Assembly: GCA_910588595.1 (NCBI GenBank)
Contig: CAJUQU010000279.1
Location: forward strand, 1-5,468
Source of the DNA: an uncultured Lachnospiraceae bacterium
GTDB lineage: Bacteria; Bacillota_A; Clostridia; Lachnospirales; Lachnospiraceae
Length of the DNA: 5,468 nt
Direction: 5' to 3'
A program made the position numbers and the translations under genes. Shown here piece by piece: positions 1-5,468 of the stretch (positions within the stretch are counted from its first letter, which is position 1; each line of letters opens with the position of its first letter). The notes beneath the pieces are model-generated. The model searched no databases, was not told the DNA's origin, and saw nothing but the letters and a program-made list of their open reading frames with translations.

Positions 1-1233
1 AGAAATCCCATCTTCAATATAGTCCGCCGTTCCCGTCACATCTGAAACCATGCACGGAACACCATGCATCATAGCTTCTGCACATACAGTCGGCATTGGG
101 TCTTCCCGTGAAGGACAGATCAGCATATCCGCACGGCTTAAGATTTCATTTACTTGTTCCCTGTTGACCTCTCCGGTTATTACAATCCCAGTGATTTCTT
201 TTGCTTGTTCCATAATGTTCTGTGCCATCACGGAACTGTTTGGACCGACAAGGTAAAATTCCACCATATCCCTTATTTCCGATGGCAGCAGTTGGATTGA
301 ATCAATGAGCACATCCTGCCCTTTTCTGTTTTCTATATAGCCGATCGTCACAAAGCAAAGCTTTGTCCCCTGCTTCCAAAGCACATTCTTTTTACCATCG
401 ATACATGAAACCGTATCCTCCACTCCGTAAATCAAGCGGTCTATTGGCAAATCTGGTATAAAATTATGTATCGCCTCCGCCGGGACTGAACCAACAGAGC
501 AGATTGTCATATTTTTTCTGTCTATTGATCGCAAAACAGACGGTTTCACGCCATGATAGAAAAAAGCGGAATCATGCAGCCACCATATCACAGGGATTGT
601 GGTATCTCTTTCCGAGAGAAATACATGAAAATTCAGGGTATTGCATATGAGCAGCGAAAACGAGTTTACCCAGTTTGTTTCCTGCATCGTTGATATCTGG
701 AGATTTTCATCTACAATGACAGGAATGTCATATTCAAGAAGTTTTTGTCTCAATGGTCCATCCAGCATCGATGTATATACAACCGCATATCCCTGCTTTA
801 TGAGAACCTTGGCTGCATGAAACAGTGCAATCGATGGTCCCCCTAATGCGAGATCATTTGACAGGAGCAATACTTTAGGCACTCCATTTTTTGTGCACTC
901 GACAATTTCCTTTGCATTCAAAAAGTATCGCATCGGTCTTTTTATCCTATCAGTCCCAAACAGCTGGTGCAGGTCATAAAAATGGTAAATCCTGCTCTGA
1001 TCCACGCCTAATGAAATGAGCTGCTGCTTCATCTGCTTTATGTAAAAACTTAAAATAACAATACGGTCATAATTCAGCCTGATCCCTTCTTCTGGAGACA
1101 GAACTTTTAAACCATCAATGGCTGTATGCTGCTTTTGCACAGAATTGTCCAGCAGTGCCAAAACCTCGTGATGTTCAAACCACTTTTTGTATCGGTTGTA
1201 ATAATCCCCCGTACCAAAAATCAAGTACCGCAT
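1..1233 (-). CDS. GT4-family glycosyltransferase with N-terminal Rossmann-like domain, 3' end cut off by the window
   Basis: The minus strand reads open for exactly 411 codons from ATG at 1233 to the window edge, so the C-terminal end is missing. Residues 1-93 form a small Rossmann-like domain (FGTG at 6-9, LLDN at 27-30). Residues about 118-411 look like a GT-B glycosyltransferase of family GT4: an N-terminal glycine loop LALGGPS at 128-134, a nucleotide-sugar region with GYIENRKGQD at 298-307, and the donor-binding block CPSREDPMPTVCAEAMMHG at 373-391. In that block D378 and E386 match the (E/D)x7E pattern of the family. Such enzymes transfer a sugar from a nucleotide-sugar donor, usually at the cytoplasmic face of the membrane. 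The sugar and acceptor cannot be read from sequence. No signal peptide or membrane segment is visible. In-frame ATGs at 1272 and 1260 exist, but the GAGGAGAG site at 1242-1249 and the Rossmann strand starting at residue 2 favour 1233. The gap from the upstream FkbM gene is 48 bases, consistent with one operon. Confidence 0.88.
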   Translation of the reverse strand, partial: MRYLIFGTGDYYNRYKKWFEHHEVLALLDNSVQKQHTAIDGLKVLSPEEGIRLNYDRIVILSFYIKQMKQQLISLGVDQSRIYHFYDLHQLFGTDRIKRPMRYFLNAKEIVECTKNGVPKVLLLSNDLALGGPSIALFHAAKVLIKQGYAVVYTSMLDGPLRQKLLEYDIPVIVDENLQISTMQETNWVNSFSLLICNTLNFHVFLSERDTTIPVIWWLHDSAFFYHGVKPSVLRSIDRKNMTICSVGSVPAEAIHNFIPDLPIDRLIYGVEDTVSCIDGKKNVLWKQGTKLCFVTIGYIENRKGQDVLIDSIQLLPSEIRDMVEFYLVGPNSSVMAQNIMEQAKEITGIVITGEVNREQVNEILSRADMLICPSREDPMPTVCAEAMMHGVPCMVSDVTGTADYIEDGIS

Positions 1234-1241
1234 TCCATTAG

Positions 1242-1249
1242 CTCTCCTC
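1242..1249 (-). promoter_or_regulatory. Ribosome-binding site of the GT4 gene
   Basis: The minus strand reads GAGGAGAG, with its AGGAG core 10 bases before the ATG at 1233. This selects 1233 over the in-frame upstream ATGs at 1260 and 1272, which have no comparable site. Confidence 0.65.
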
Positions 1250-1281
1250 TTCCACCACATAATGTGCCCCATCTCACACTA

Positions 1282-2340
1282 TTATTGCGGTATTGCATAT
1301 AACACCGTATCATAATCCGAGAATGAATAGTGTCGCAGATAAAACTGATATCCTAGATCGTATTCCATAATCTGTGACGGTATTGTCCAGATATCTTCAT
1401 ACTTGTGATAGATACTGATCGCCAGTTTCGGATGTTGAGTCTGAATAATATGCCGTGCCCCCCGTATGGCTTCCAGCTCTGCCCCTTCGATGTCCATCTT
1501 TATGAACGTCACCGGTTGATCCCCAAGCATATCATCCAAGGCTGCCGCCTCGACCTCCTGCAGTCCCTCATCATTCTTCTTATCCGTAACTGCAGAACTG
1601 CAGCTGCCCGCCATTTTCATTGACAGGATGGCTGTTTTATGCCACAATGCTTTTGGAATGATCTCACATTTTGTATTGTCCCCCAGTTTATCTCTTATGG
1701 ATACTATATTTTTCCGATCCGCCTCAAAGCAGTAAGAATGACCATTCCCTCCACACCAATTGAAAAAAGCCAGCGTGGTCAGCCCGTCAAAGCCACCTGC
1801 ATCCACAAAATATTCACCCTCAGCCTCCGGATGCAACTCTGCCAAATCAAAATATATAGCCCCCTCTGTCAGGTCACAGATCACCTTACCGGCATCCAGT
1901 ATCCTGTCAGGACAAAAACAGCGCTCCAGCAGCTGTCCTTTCATGTCCAGTCCGTTTTTATAGGAAGATATCACAACTGCTGCATGGTCATCACACCGCT
2001 CCATAAACTGTTCGAGCGTCATGACCTCCAAATCTGCCATTGCTTTTCCCCTTGGCTGATTGTCTATGACACCCCGCCATTGGATCTGTCCTTTCGTTTC
2101 CCGATAGAGCGTGTTTCCCCATTTCCCGGCTCCAAAGATATACATATCCGCCGACTGCGCTCTTTCTTGCAGCAATCCGCAGAATGTTTTCCATTCCGTC
2201 CTGCTTCTAACCGTTTTGTCCACCATTTTTTCAAGATAGTGGTATTCATGCGTCACACTGTAATGCAATCGATCCATATAAATATCTTTGGACAAAGAAT
2301 CCCCTATCCGATCATATATCTTTTGAAGATCTTCATTCAT
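1282..2340 (-). CDS. FkbM-family SAM-dependent methyltransferase with N-terminal Rossmann-like domain
   Basis: With the ATG at 2340 the protein is 352 residues. After a charged leader (1-60), residues about 64-154 form the small Rossmann-like domain also seen in the neighbours (FGAGKWG at 69-75, VIDNQ at 91-95). Residues about 175-352 are a FkbM-type (Methyltransf_21) domain: SAM-binding motif I VDAGGFDG at 179-186, acidic motif II FEAD at 205-208, the hallmark KMDIEGAE at 281-288, then SIYHK at 309-313 and RHYS at 336-339. FkbM-family enzymes are SAM-dependent O-methyltransferases; in polysaccharide clusters they are presumed to methylate sugar hydroxyls, but the acceptor is unknown here. 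No membrane segment or signal peptide is visible. Start choice is uncertain: a TTG at 2373 would add 11 residues (363 aa) and has AAGGA 6 bases upstream, while ATG 2340 has GGGAG 8 bases upstream. ATG is preferred because the sequence MNEDLQKIYDRI looks like a natural N-terminus. The stop is TAA at 1282-1284. Confidence 0.93.
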   Translation of the reverse strand: MNEDLQKIYDRIGDSLSKDIYMDRLHYSVTHEYHYLEKMVDKTVRSRTEWKTFCGLLQERAQSADMYIFGAGKWGNTLYRETKGQIQWRGVIDNQPRGKAMADLEVMTLEQFMERCDDHAAVVISSYKNGLDMKGQLLERCFCPDRILDAGKVICDLTEGAIYFDLAELHPEAEGEYFVDAGGFDGLTTLAFFNWCGGNGHSYCFEADRKNIVSIRDKLGDNTKCEIIPKALWHKTAILSMKMAGSCSSAVTDKKNDEGLQEVEAAALDDMLGDQPVTFIKMDIEGAELEAIRGARHIIQTQHPKLAISIYHKYEDIWTIPSQIMEYDLGYQFYLRHYSFSDYDTVLYAIPQ

Positions 2341-2348
2341 ATAAAGCA

Positions 2349-2353
2349 CTCCC
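2349..2353 (-). promoter_or_regulatory. Likely ribosome-binding site of the FkbM gene
   Basis: The minus strand reads GGGAG 8 bases before ATG 2340. A competing AAGGA at 2380-2384 lies 6 bases before TTG 2373, so the start of this gene rests on a choice between two plausible sites. Confidence 0.45.
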
Positions 2354-2392
2354 GCATCTATCGCCTCACACAACTGCTTTCCTTATGGTTGC

Positions 2393-3421
2393 TTATTGTT
2401 CACGCTCCGTAAAGAATGAATATCCCCTGTGTTTCTTCTCCACTACCACCATAGAGTCATAATAGTGGCATGCTTTAACGTAATCTGCATAGAAGGGCAG
2501 TTCCTGCATTTTATCCCAGTCTATAAACTGACTGTTGACGCAGTCGGCAAAATTTTTACTGTATTCAATAAAAGTATCTTTTTTCTTGTAGCCTCCATTG
2601 TATCTTGAAGAGTAGGAAGAATGACAGTCCTCACATATGAACACACCATTTTCATTCAGCAACGGAAATAGCGTTTCAAATGTCAGGATCTGATGACTCA
2701 TCTCATGGCTTCCATCGTCCAGTACAATATCAAAAGGTCCCCACTTCTCGGACACTTTCAAGAGAAAATCCCTGTCTGCCTGTGAACCGATACATATATG
2801 TATATTCCCCTCTTCAAATTCCTTACATCCTGCATCGATATCTATGCCGACAATTGTTGCCTTCTCCCCAAAATAATCTCTCCACATCTGCAGGGATCCC
2901 CCCTTACAGACCCCTATTTCCAGGATCCTCACACTACTGCCAACGTATTTCTGGAAGAATGTATGGTAGACCTCAAAATAATGCCACCATTTGCTCACCA
3001 CTCTGTGATCACTGCCAAAATAAAACTCCTCCATCCTGTTTTCCGGGATCACATAATCCGGCACCAGATCATTGGCAACATAACAGTCGTCATCGGCACA
3101 CGACACGCGGATGCTTCCCAAATTGGCTCTGCCTGGAACAATCAGGTCACTGCTTCTTATGATCTTGCTCTTTTCTATGCCATATTCCGTCATCAGCTGT
3201 TGCTCTATTACCCAGAAAAATGATGGCGTAACTGCTATTTTCTCCCAGTCTCTTGACCTTATAACATCTGGAGATTCTATCGTATATATTTCTTCAAACT
3301 TTTCACCCCATCGCTGGGAATCATTGTCTACAATACCCACGATCTGAATCTTTTCTGCAGCCGGGTTTAACCTGATAAATCTTCGCGCATTTTCACCGGC
3401 TCCAAACACAATTATTTTCAT
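2393..3421 (-). CDS. CmcI/MycE-like class I SAM methyltransferase with N-terminal Rossmann-like domain
   Basis: This is a complete 342-residue protein. Residues 1-97 are a Rossmann-like domain (FGAGENA at 6-12, IVDND at 30-34). Residues about 135-330 are a class I methyltransferase domain: SAM-binding motif LEIGVCKGGSLQMW at 167-180, acidic strand GIDID at 192-196, then FDIVLDDGSHEMSH at 230-243 and FICEDCHSSY at 261-270. The paired DDGSH and ED motifs resemble the metal-binding and catalytic region of sugar O-methyltransferases such as mycinamicin MycE and of the CmcI-like group. I infer a metal-assisted O-methylation of a sugar hydroxyl, with unknown substrate. The end has a YYDSMVVVEK strand (320-329) typical of this group. 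No membrane segment is visible. The start is well supported: GGAGG at 3431-3435 lies 9 bases before ATG 3421. The gap to the upstream WbsX gene is 42 bases, and the next gene begins 19-52 bases downstream. Confidence 0.92.
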   Translation of the reverse strand: MKIIVFGAGENARRFIRLNPAAEKIQIVGIVDNDSQRWGEKFEEIYTIESPDVIRSRDWEKIAVTPSFFWVIEQQLMTEYGIEKSKIIRSSDLIVPGRANLGSIRVSCADDDCYVANDLVPDYVIPENRMEEFYFGSDHRVVSKWWHYFEVYHTFFQKYVGSSVRILEIGVCKGGSLQMWRDYFGEKATIVGIDIDAGCKEFEEGNIHICIGSQADRDFLLKVSEKWGPFDIVLDDGSHEMSHQILTFETLFPLLNENGVFICEDCHSSYSSRYNGGYKKKDTFIEYSKNFADCVNSQFIDWDKMQELPFYADYVKACHYYDSMVVVEKKHRGYSFFTEREQ

Positions 3422-3430
3422 ATCTTCATT

Positions 3431-3435
3431 CCTCC
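3431..3435 (-). promoter_or_regulatory. Strong Shine-Dalgarno of the CmcI/MycE-like gene
   Basis: A perfect GGAGG on the minus strand, 9 bases before the ATG at 3421, fixes the start. It is the best ribosome-binding site in the window, so this gene can be translated without coupling to the WbsX gene before it. Confidence 0.75.
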
Positions 3436-3463
3436 AAATTTAATACTTTCTAACTCTGCCTAC

Positions 3464-5014
3464 TTACTCAAGAAATGCCGCCATCTCCTCAATGATCATC
3501 TCCGCTGTTAGAATCTTTCCTTTAAACTTTCCCTCCAACTGCCTGCAAATAGAAACGGTGTCATATGACGTAATGATAATAGCGTCAACCTCCGGAAATT
3601 CCTCCTCTGGACGGTATATCCTGAAATCATTGCCAAACTGACCTACATACCTGTCTATCCCAAAAAGCAGATTGACGTTTTCTTTCCTTAACTGGATCAA
3701 CAAATGCTTTCCTAACGCCGCCATACCATATATTGCAACAGTATGTATCTGTCTTTTATCAAAATATCCGGAAAAATTGACCTTTCCCTCCTGCTCCAAA
3801 AAAAGCCATTTGTCGATTATCTCAAACAAGGTCTTAAATTTCCGCGCGTTGTGATCAAGCGCCGACAGTTCCGCTTTGACTGCGTGCACATCGCCATATC
3901 TCATATCACTTTCCTGTTTTTCATAGGTGTCGTCTACCACGCTCCTTACTGCTTCCAGATATCCGTATTTGTCCGTCTCGTCCGGCTCGAGATACATCCC
4001 TTCCCCCCACTCATTCCACGCATTGATAAAAAGAAATTCATTCCTATAATCCACACTCTTCTGCATGAGCATTTTTAGCTGATCCCTGAATATCTCCGGG
4101 GTCGCATTGACCAGACACTCTCCGCTTTTTCCTCTCCTTGGTGTATCATCATAACCCGACACTCCACAGAAATAGGTCCTATAGCCATAGACAGGAGATG
4201 CTGCATTTATATTTTTCCATATATCCGCATACTCATAGCACCGCACCCCTCCCATTACCCTTGATTTTCCTGATTCGTTCAGCCTGTTAATACTGTTTCG
4301 GGGTTCGTAGATGATCGCTGCATCCAGATAGGGATTGGGCGAATCCAGACGCGCACCTATCAGATACAGCCCCTCAAATCCCGCCTCCTTCGCCATTTTG
4401 TTCCAGCATTCTGTCATCCTTCCAAGAGGTCTGATATCATTTGGGCTGTAAAAAATAAATATGGGCCTGCCATCCTTTTTGATATACCTGTCATCCCTGA
4501 AAAAGGGCAGCAGGTACTCAAAGTGCCTTTCCCAGTCCTTATAATCGCCATACGCCTGTTCCGCCAATATCCCGCCAGTACCTTTGCCTGCACCATTTTC
4601 ATACTTTTCCGCCCACACATTTCCCCCAATCCTGCTCCATGACCTGATCCAGGGTTCGCTCGCCCAGTTAAAACAAAACGGCATTTTAATCTCTTTCCAT
4701 TTCAGCAGATTTTCCGCCGGAAGCTCTAGTTCCTTTTTTCCGTCTTTGAAATAATAATGATAAAAGCAGAATCCGTCTATTCCATACTCTGCTGCCTGCC
4801 GTGCCTGACGCTCCAATGTTTCTCTCTGGCTTAGATCATAATAGTAATGTTCCATTGGGATTCTGGGTTCGTTGTGCTCCGGAAAATATTTTTCCGCTGT
4901 TCTTACGGAATCCCAGTCAGTAAATCCCTCTCCCCACCAAAGATTATTGTCTGCAGTTTCGTGAAACTGAGGCAGATAGATTGCTAATATTTTGGGTTTT
5001 CTGATTTCATCCAT
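3464..5014 (-). CDS. WbsX-type / GH99-like glycan enzyme with C-terminal Rossmann-like domain
   Basis: This is a complete 516-residue protein. Residues about 8-365 match the WbsX family (Glyco_tran_WbsX, also annotated as GH99-like): YLPQFH at 13-18, WWGEGFTDW at 26-34, GIDGFCFYHYYF at 78-89, NWASEPW at 116-122, GYDDTPRRGK at 287-296 and NAWNEWGEGMYLEPD at 331-345. The family occurs in O-antigen, capsule and rhamnan clusters. It is named as a glycosyltransferase, but its fold is related to GH99 endo-mannosidases, so transferase versus hydrolase is unresolved. E335 and E338 have the spacing of the GH99 catalytic glutamates. After a charged linker (about 365-420), residues 422-516 form an extra Rossmann-like domain (AIYGMAALGKH at 427-437, GIDR at 452-455); the glycine motif is degenerate. 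No signal peptide is seen, so a cytoplasmic location is likely. The ATG at 5014 overlaps the previous gene's stop by 8 bases, with GGTGG at 5024-5028 as a fair ribosome-binding site. The stop is TAA at 3464-3466. Confidence 0.93.
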   Translation of the reverse strand: MDEIRKPKILAIYLPQFHETADNNLWWGEGFTDWDSVRTAEKYFPEHNEPRIPMEHYYYDLSQRETLERQARQAAEYGIDGFCFYHYYFKDGKKELELPAENLLKWKEIKMPFCFNWASEPWIRSWSRIGGNVWAEKYENGAGKGTGGILAEQAYGDYKDWERHFEYLLPFFRDDRYIKKDGRPIFIFYSPNDIRPLGRMTECWNKMAKEAGFEGLYLIGARLDSPNPYLDAAIIYEPRNSINRLNESGKSRVMGGVRCYEYADIWKNINAASPVYGYRTYFCGVSGYDDTPRRGKSGECLVNATPEIFRDQLKMLMQKSVDYRNEFLFINAWNEWGEGMYLEPDETDKYGYLEAVRSVVDDTYEKQESDMRYGDVHAVKAELSALDHNARKFKTLFEIIDKWLFLEQEGKVNFSGYFDKRQIHTVAIYGMAALGKHLLIQLRKENVNLLFGIDRYVGQFGNDFRIYRPEEEFPEVDAIIITSYDTVSICRQLEGKFKGKILTAEMIIEEMAAFLE

Positions 5015-5431
5015 TCTTTTTTACCACCGCATATACAATCAAAGGATAATATTTATCATTTGGTGCAAAATCTTCTTTCACCAGATCTTCTGAACAAAGT
5101 CCGTTAAGGTGTGCAGTCACAGTCTTGACATTCCCGAAACTGCCGGTTTCCACGACCTGCAACAAAGTCTCCCCCTCAAACATTTTAACAAAAGCTTCTC
5201 TATTGAAATTGAAATAACATCCATAATTATCCATGCACCTTATGCTGTTTTGCGAGATACCAGAACAAGTTATCAATGCCACACCATTTTCCTTCAAAAT
5301 GCGGTTAATATTATGTGCTACACTTTTTAGATCAAAAATATACATGAGCGTCTGTGTCAGGATAAAACAGTCCGCGATCTCATCTTTTATTCCTTCTCCG
5401 GTTTCTAAATTGCCATTGAATGTAATATTAC
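5007..5431 (-). CDS. C-terminal fragment of a class I SAM-dependent methyltransferase (5' end lost at adapter junction)
   Basis: Only the last 140 codons are genomic, reading from 5429 to a TGA at 5007-5009. Visible are the late methyltransferase strands: DCFILTQTLMYIFDL at 20-34 of the fragment, corresponding to motif IV and the following helix, and RILKENGVALITCSGISQ at 43-60, the usual R-x-L-K-x-x-G-x-x-L strand. The tail (YFNFNREAF near 72-80, GSFGNVKTVTAHLNG at 96-110) resembles methyltransferases found beside glycosyltransferases in polysaccharide clusters. The SAM-binding glycine motif lies in the missing part, so the assignment rests on the C-terminal half. The substrate is unknown. 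The open frame continues to an ATG at 5465, but those first 12 codons are adapter sequence and are not part of the gene. The TGA overlaps the WbsX start by 8 bases, suggesting translational coupling. Sampled lines of this fragment look somewhat more AT-rich than the FkbM gene. Confidence 0.8.
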
Positions 5432-5468
5432 AGATCGGAAGAGCACACGTCTGAACTCCAGTCACTGA
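5432..5468. other. Illumina TruSeq adapter contamination
   Basis: Bases 5432-5465 match the full 34-base Illumina TruSeq read-1 adapter, beginning AGATCGGAAGAGC and ending CCAGTCAC. The final TGA (5466-5468) sits where the sample index starts and would fit an index beginning TGA, such as TGACCA. The minus-strand translation is the familiar database artefact MTGVQTCALPI, and the plus-strand translation ends in the matching artefact IGRAHV. The sequence is synthetic and should be trimmed; genome sequence ends at 5431. Confidence 0.98.

Noticed and set aside
50..256. 68-codon plus-strand open frame at the left edge
   Set aside because: The minus strand here encodes the conserved GT4 donor-binding block, so this is its shadow.
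1234..1272. Upstream in-frame ATGs at 1260 and 1272 as the GT4 start
   Set aside because: They lack a good ribosome-binding site, would add a basic WWKRRANG-like stretch before the Rossmann strand, and overlie the clear GAGGAGAG site serving ATG 1233.
1588..1608. Short CTGCAG-containing repeat/palindrome
   Set aside because: It consists of two close copies of a 6-base palindrome within the coding sequence for SCSSAV of the FkbM enzyme. It is too short to be meaningful and there are no other copies of note.
1639..2412. 257-codon open frame on the plus strand
   Set aside because: It lies fully antisense to the FkbM gene, has no recognisable domain or ribosome-binding site, and is cysteine/histidine/proline-rich as expected for a shadow frame.
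2680..3223. Two overlapping plus-strand open frames of 160 and 141 codons
   Set aside because: They are antisense to the CmcI/MycE-like gene, whose motifs are unambiguous. Their translations show no family features.
3422..3463. Possible terminator or promoter in the gap between WbsX and the next gene
   Set aside because: I see no stem-loop with a T-run and no convincing -35/-10 pair in 42 bases; the gap is filled by the ribosome-binding site region.
5432..5465. ATG at 5465 as the start of a complete small methyltransferase
   Set aside because: The start codon and following 12 codons are adapter sequence, and the fragment lacks the SAM-binding motif that must lie upstream.

Overview
The window is a tightly packed, single-direction piece of a surface-polysaccharide (capsule, exopolysaccharide or glycan-decoration) gene cluster. 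It is read entirely from the minus strand. Strong GGAGG-type ribosome-binding sites, very short gaps, moderate GC (roughly 30-57% in the 60-base lines I counted by hand) and the protein style suggest a Gram-positive anaerobe of the Clostridia, perhaps Lachnospiraceae-like. That is an inference from style, not a proven taxonomy.

In transcription order (right to left) the window holds: (1) the C-terminal 140 residues of a class I SAM-dependent methyltransferase, 5007-5431; (2) a complete WbsX-type / GH99-like protein with an extra C-terminal nucleotide-binding-like domain, 3464-5014; (3) a complete two-domain methyltransferase of the CmcI/MycE-like type, 2393-3421; (4) a complete two-domain FkbM-family methyltransferase, 1282-2340 (or 2373); (5) the first 411 residues of a GT4-type glycosyltransferase, open through the left edge, 1-1233. 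Genes 1 and 2 overlap by 8 bases, and the other gaps are about 19-52 bases. No terminator, promoter or RNA gene is visible, so the set looks like the interior of one operon. No gene-free stretch exceeds 60 bases.

The rightmost 37 bases (5432-5468) are not genomic. They are the Illumina TruSeq read-1 adapter plus three further bases. The apparent start codon and first 12 residues of the rightmost open frame come from this adapter. The contig is therefore probably a short-read (meta)genome assembly that was not fully trimmed.

Together the genes predict a glycan that is built or trimmed by a GT4 enzyme and a WbsX/GH99-like enzyme and is probably methylated by up to three different methyltransferases. 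The most unusual feature is that all four genes other than the truncated first one carry the same kind of small Rossmann-like accessory domain (F/Y-G-x-G/A start, hydrophobic-D-N/R about 22-25 residues later). It sits at the N-terminus in three proteins and at the C-terminus in one. I know of no established role for it here.
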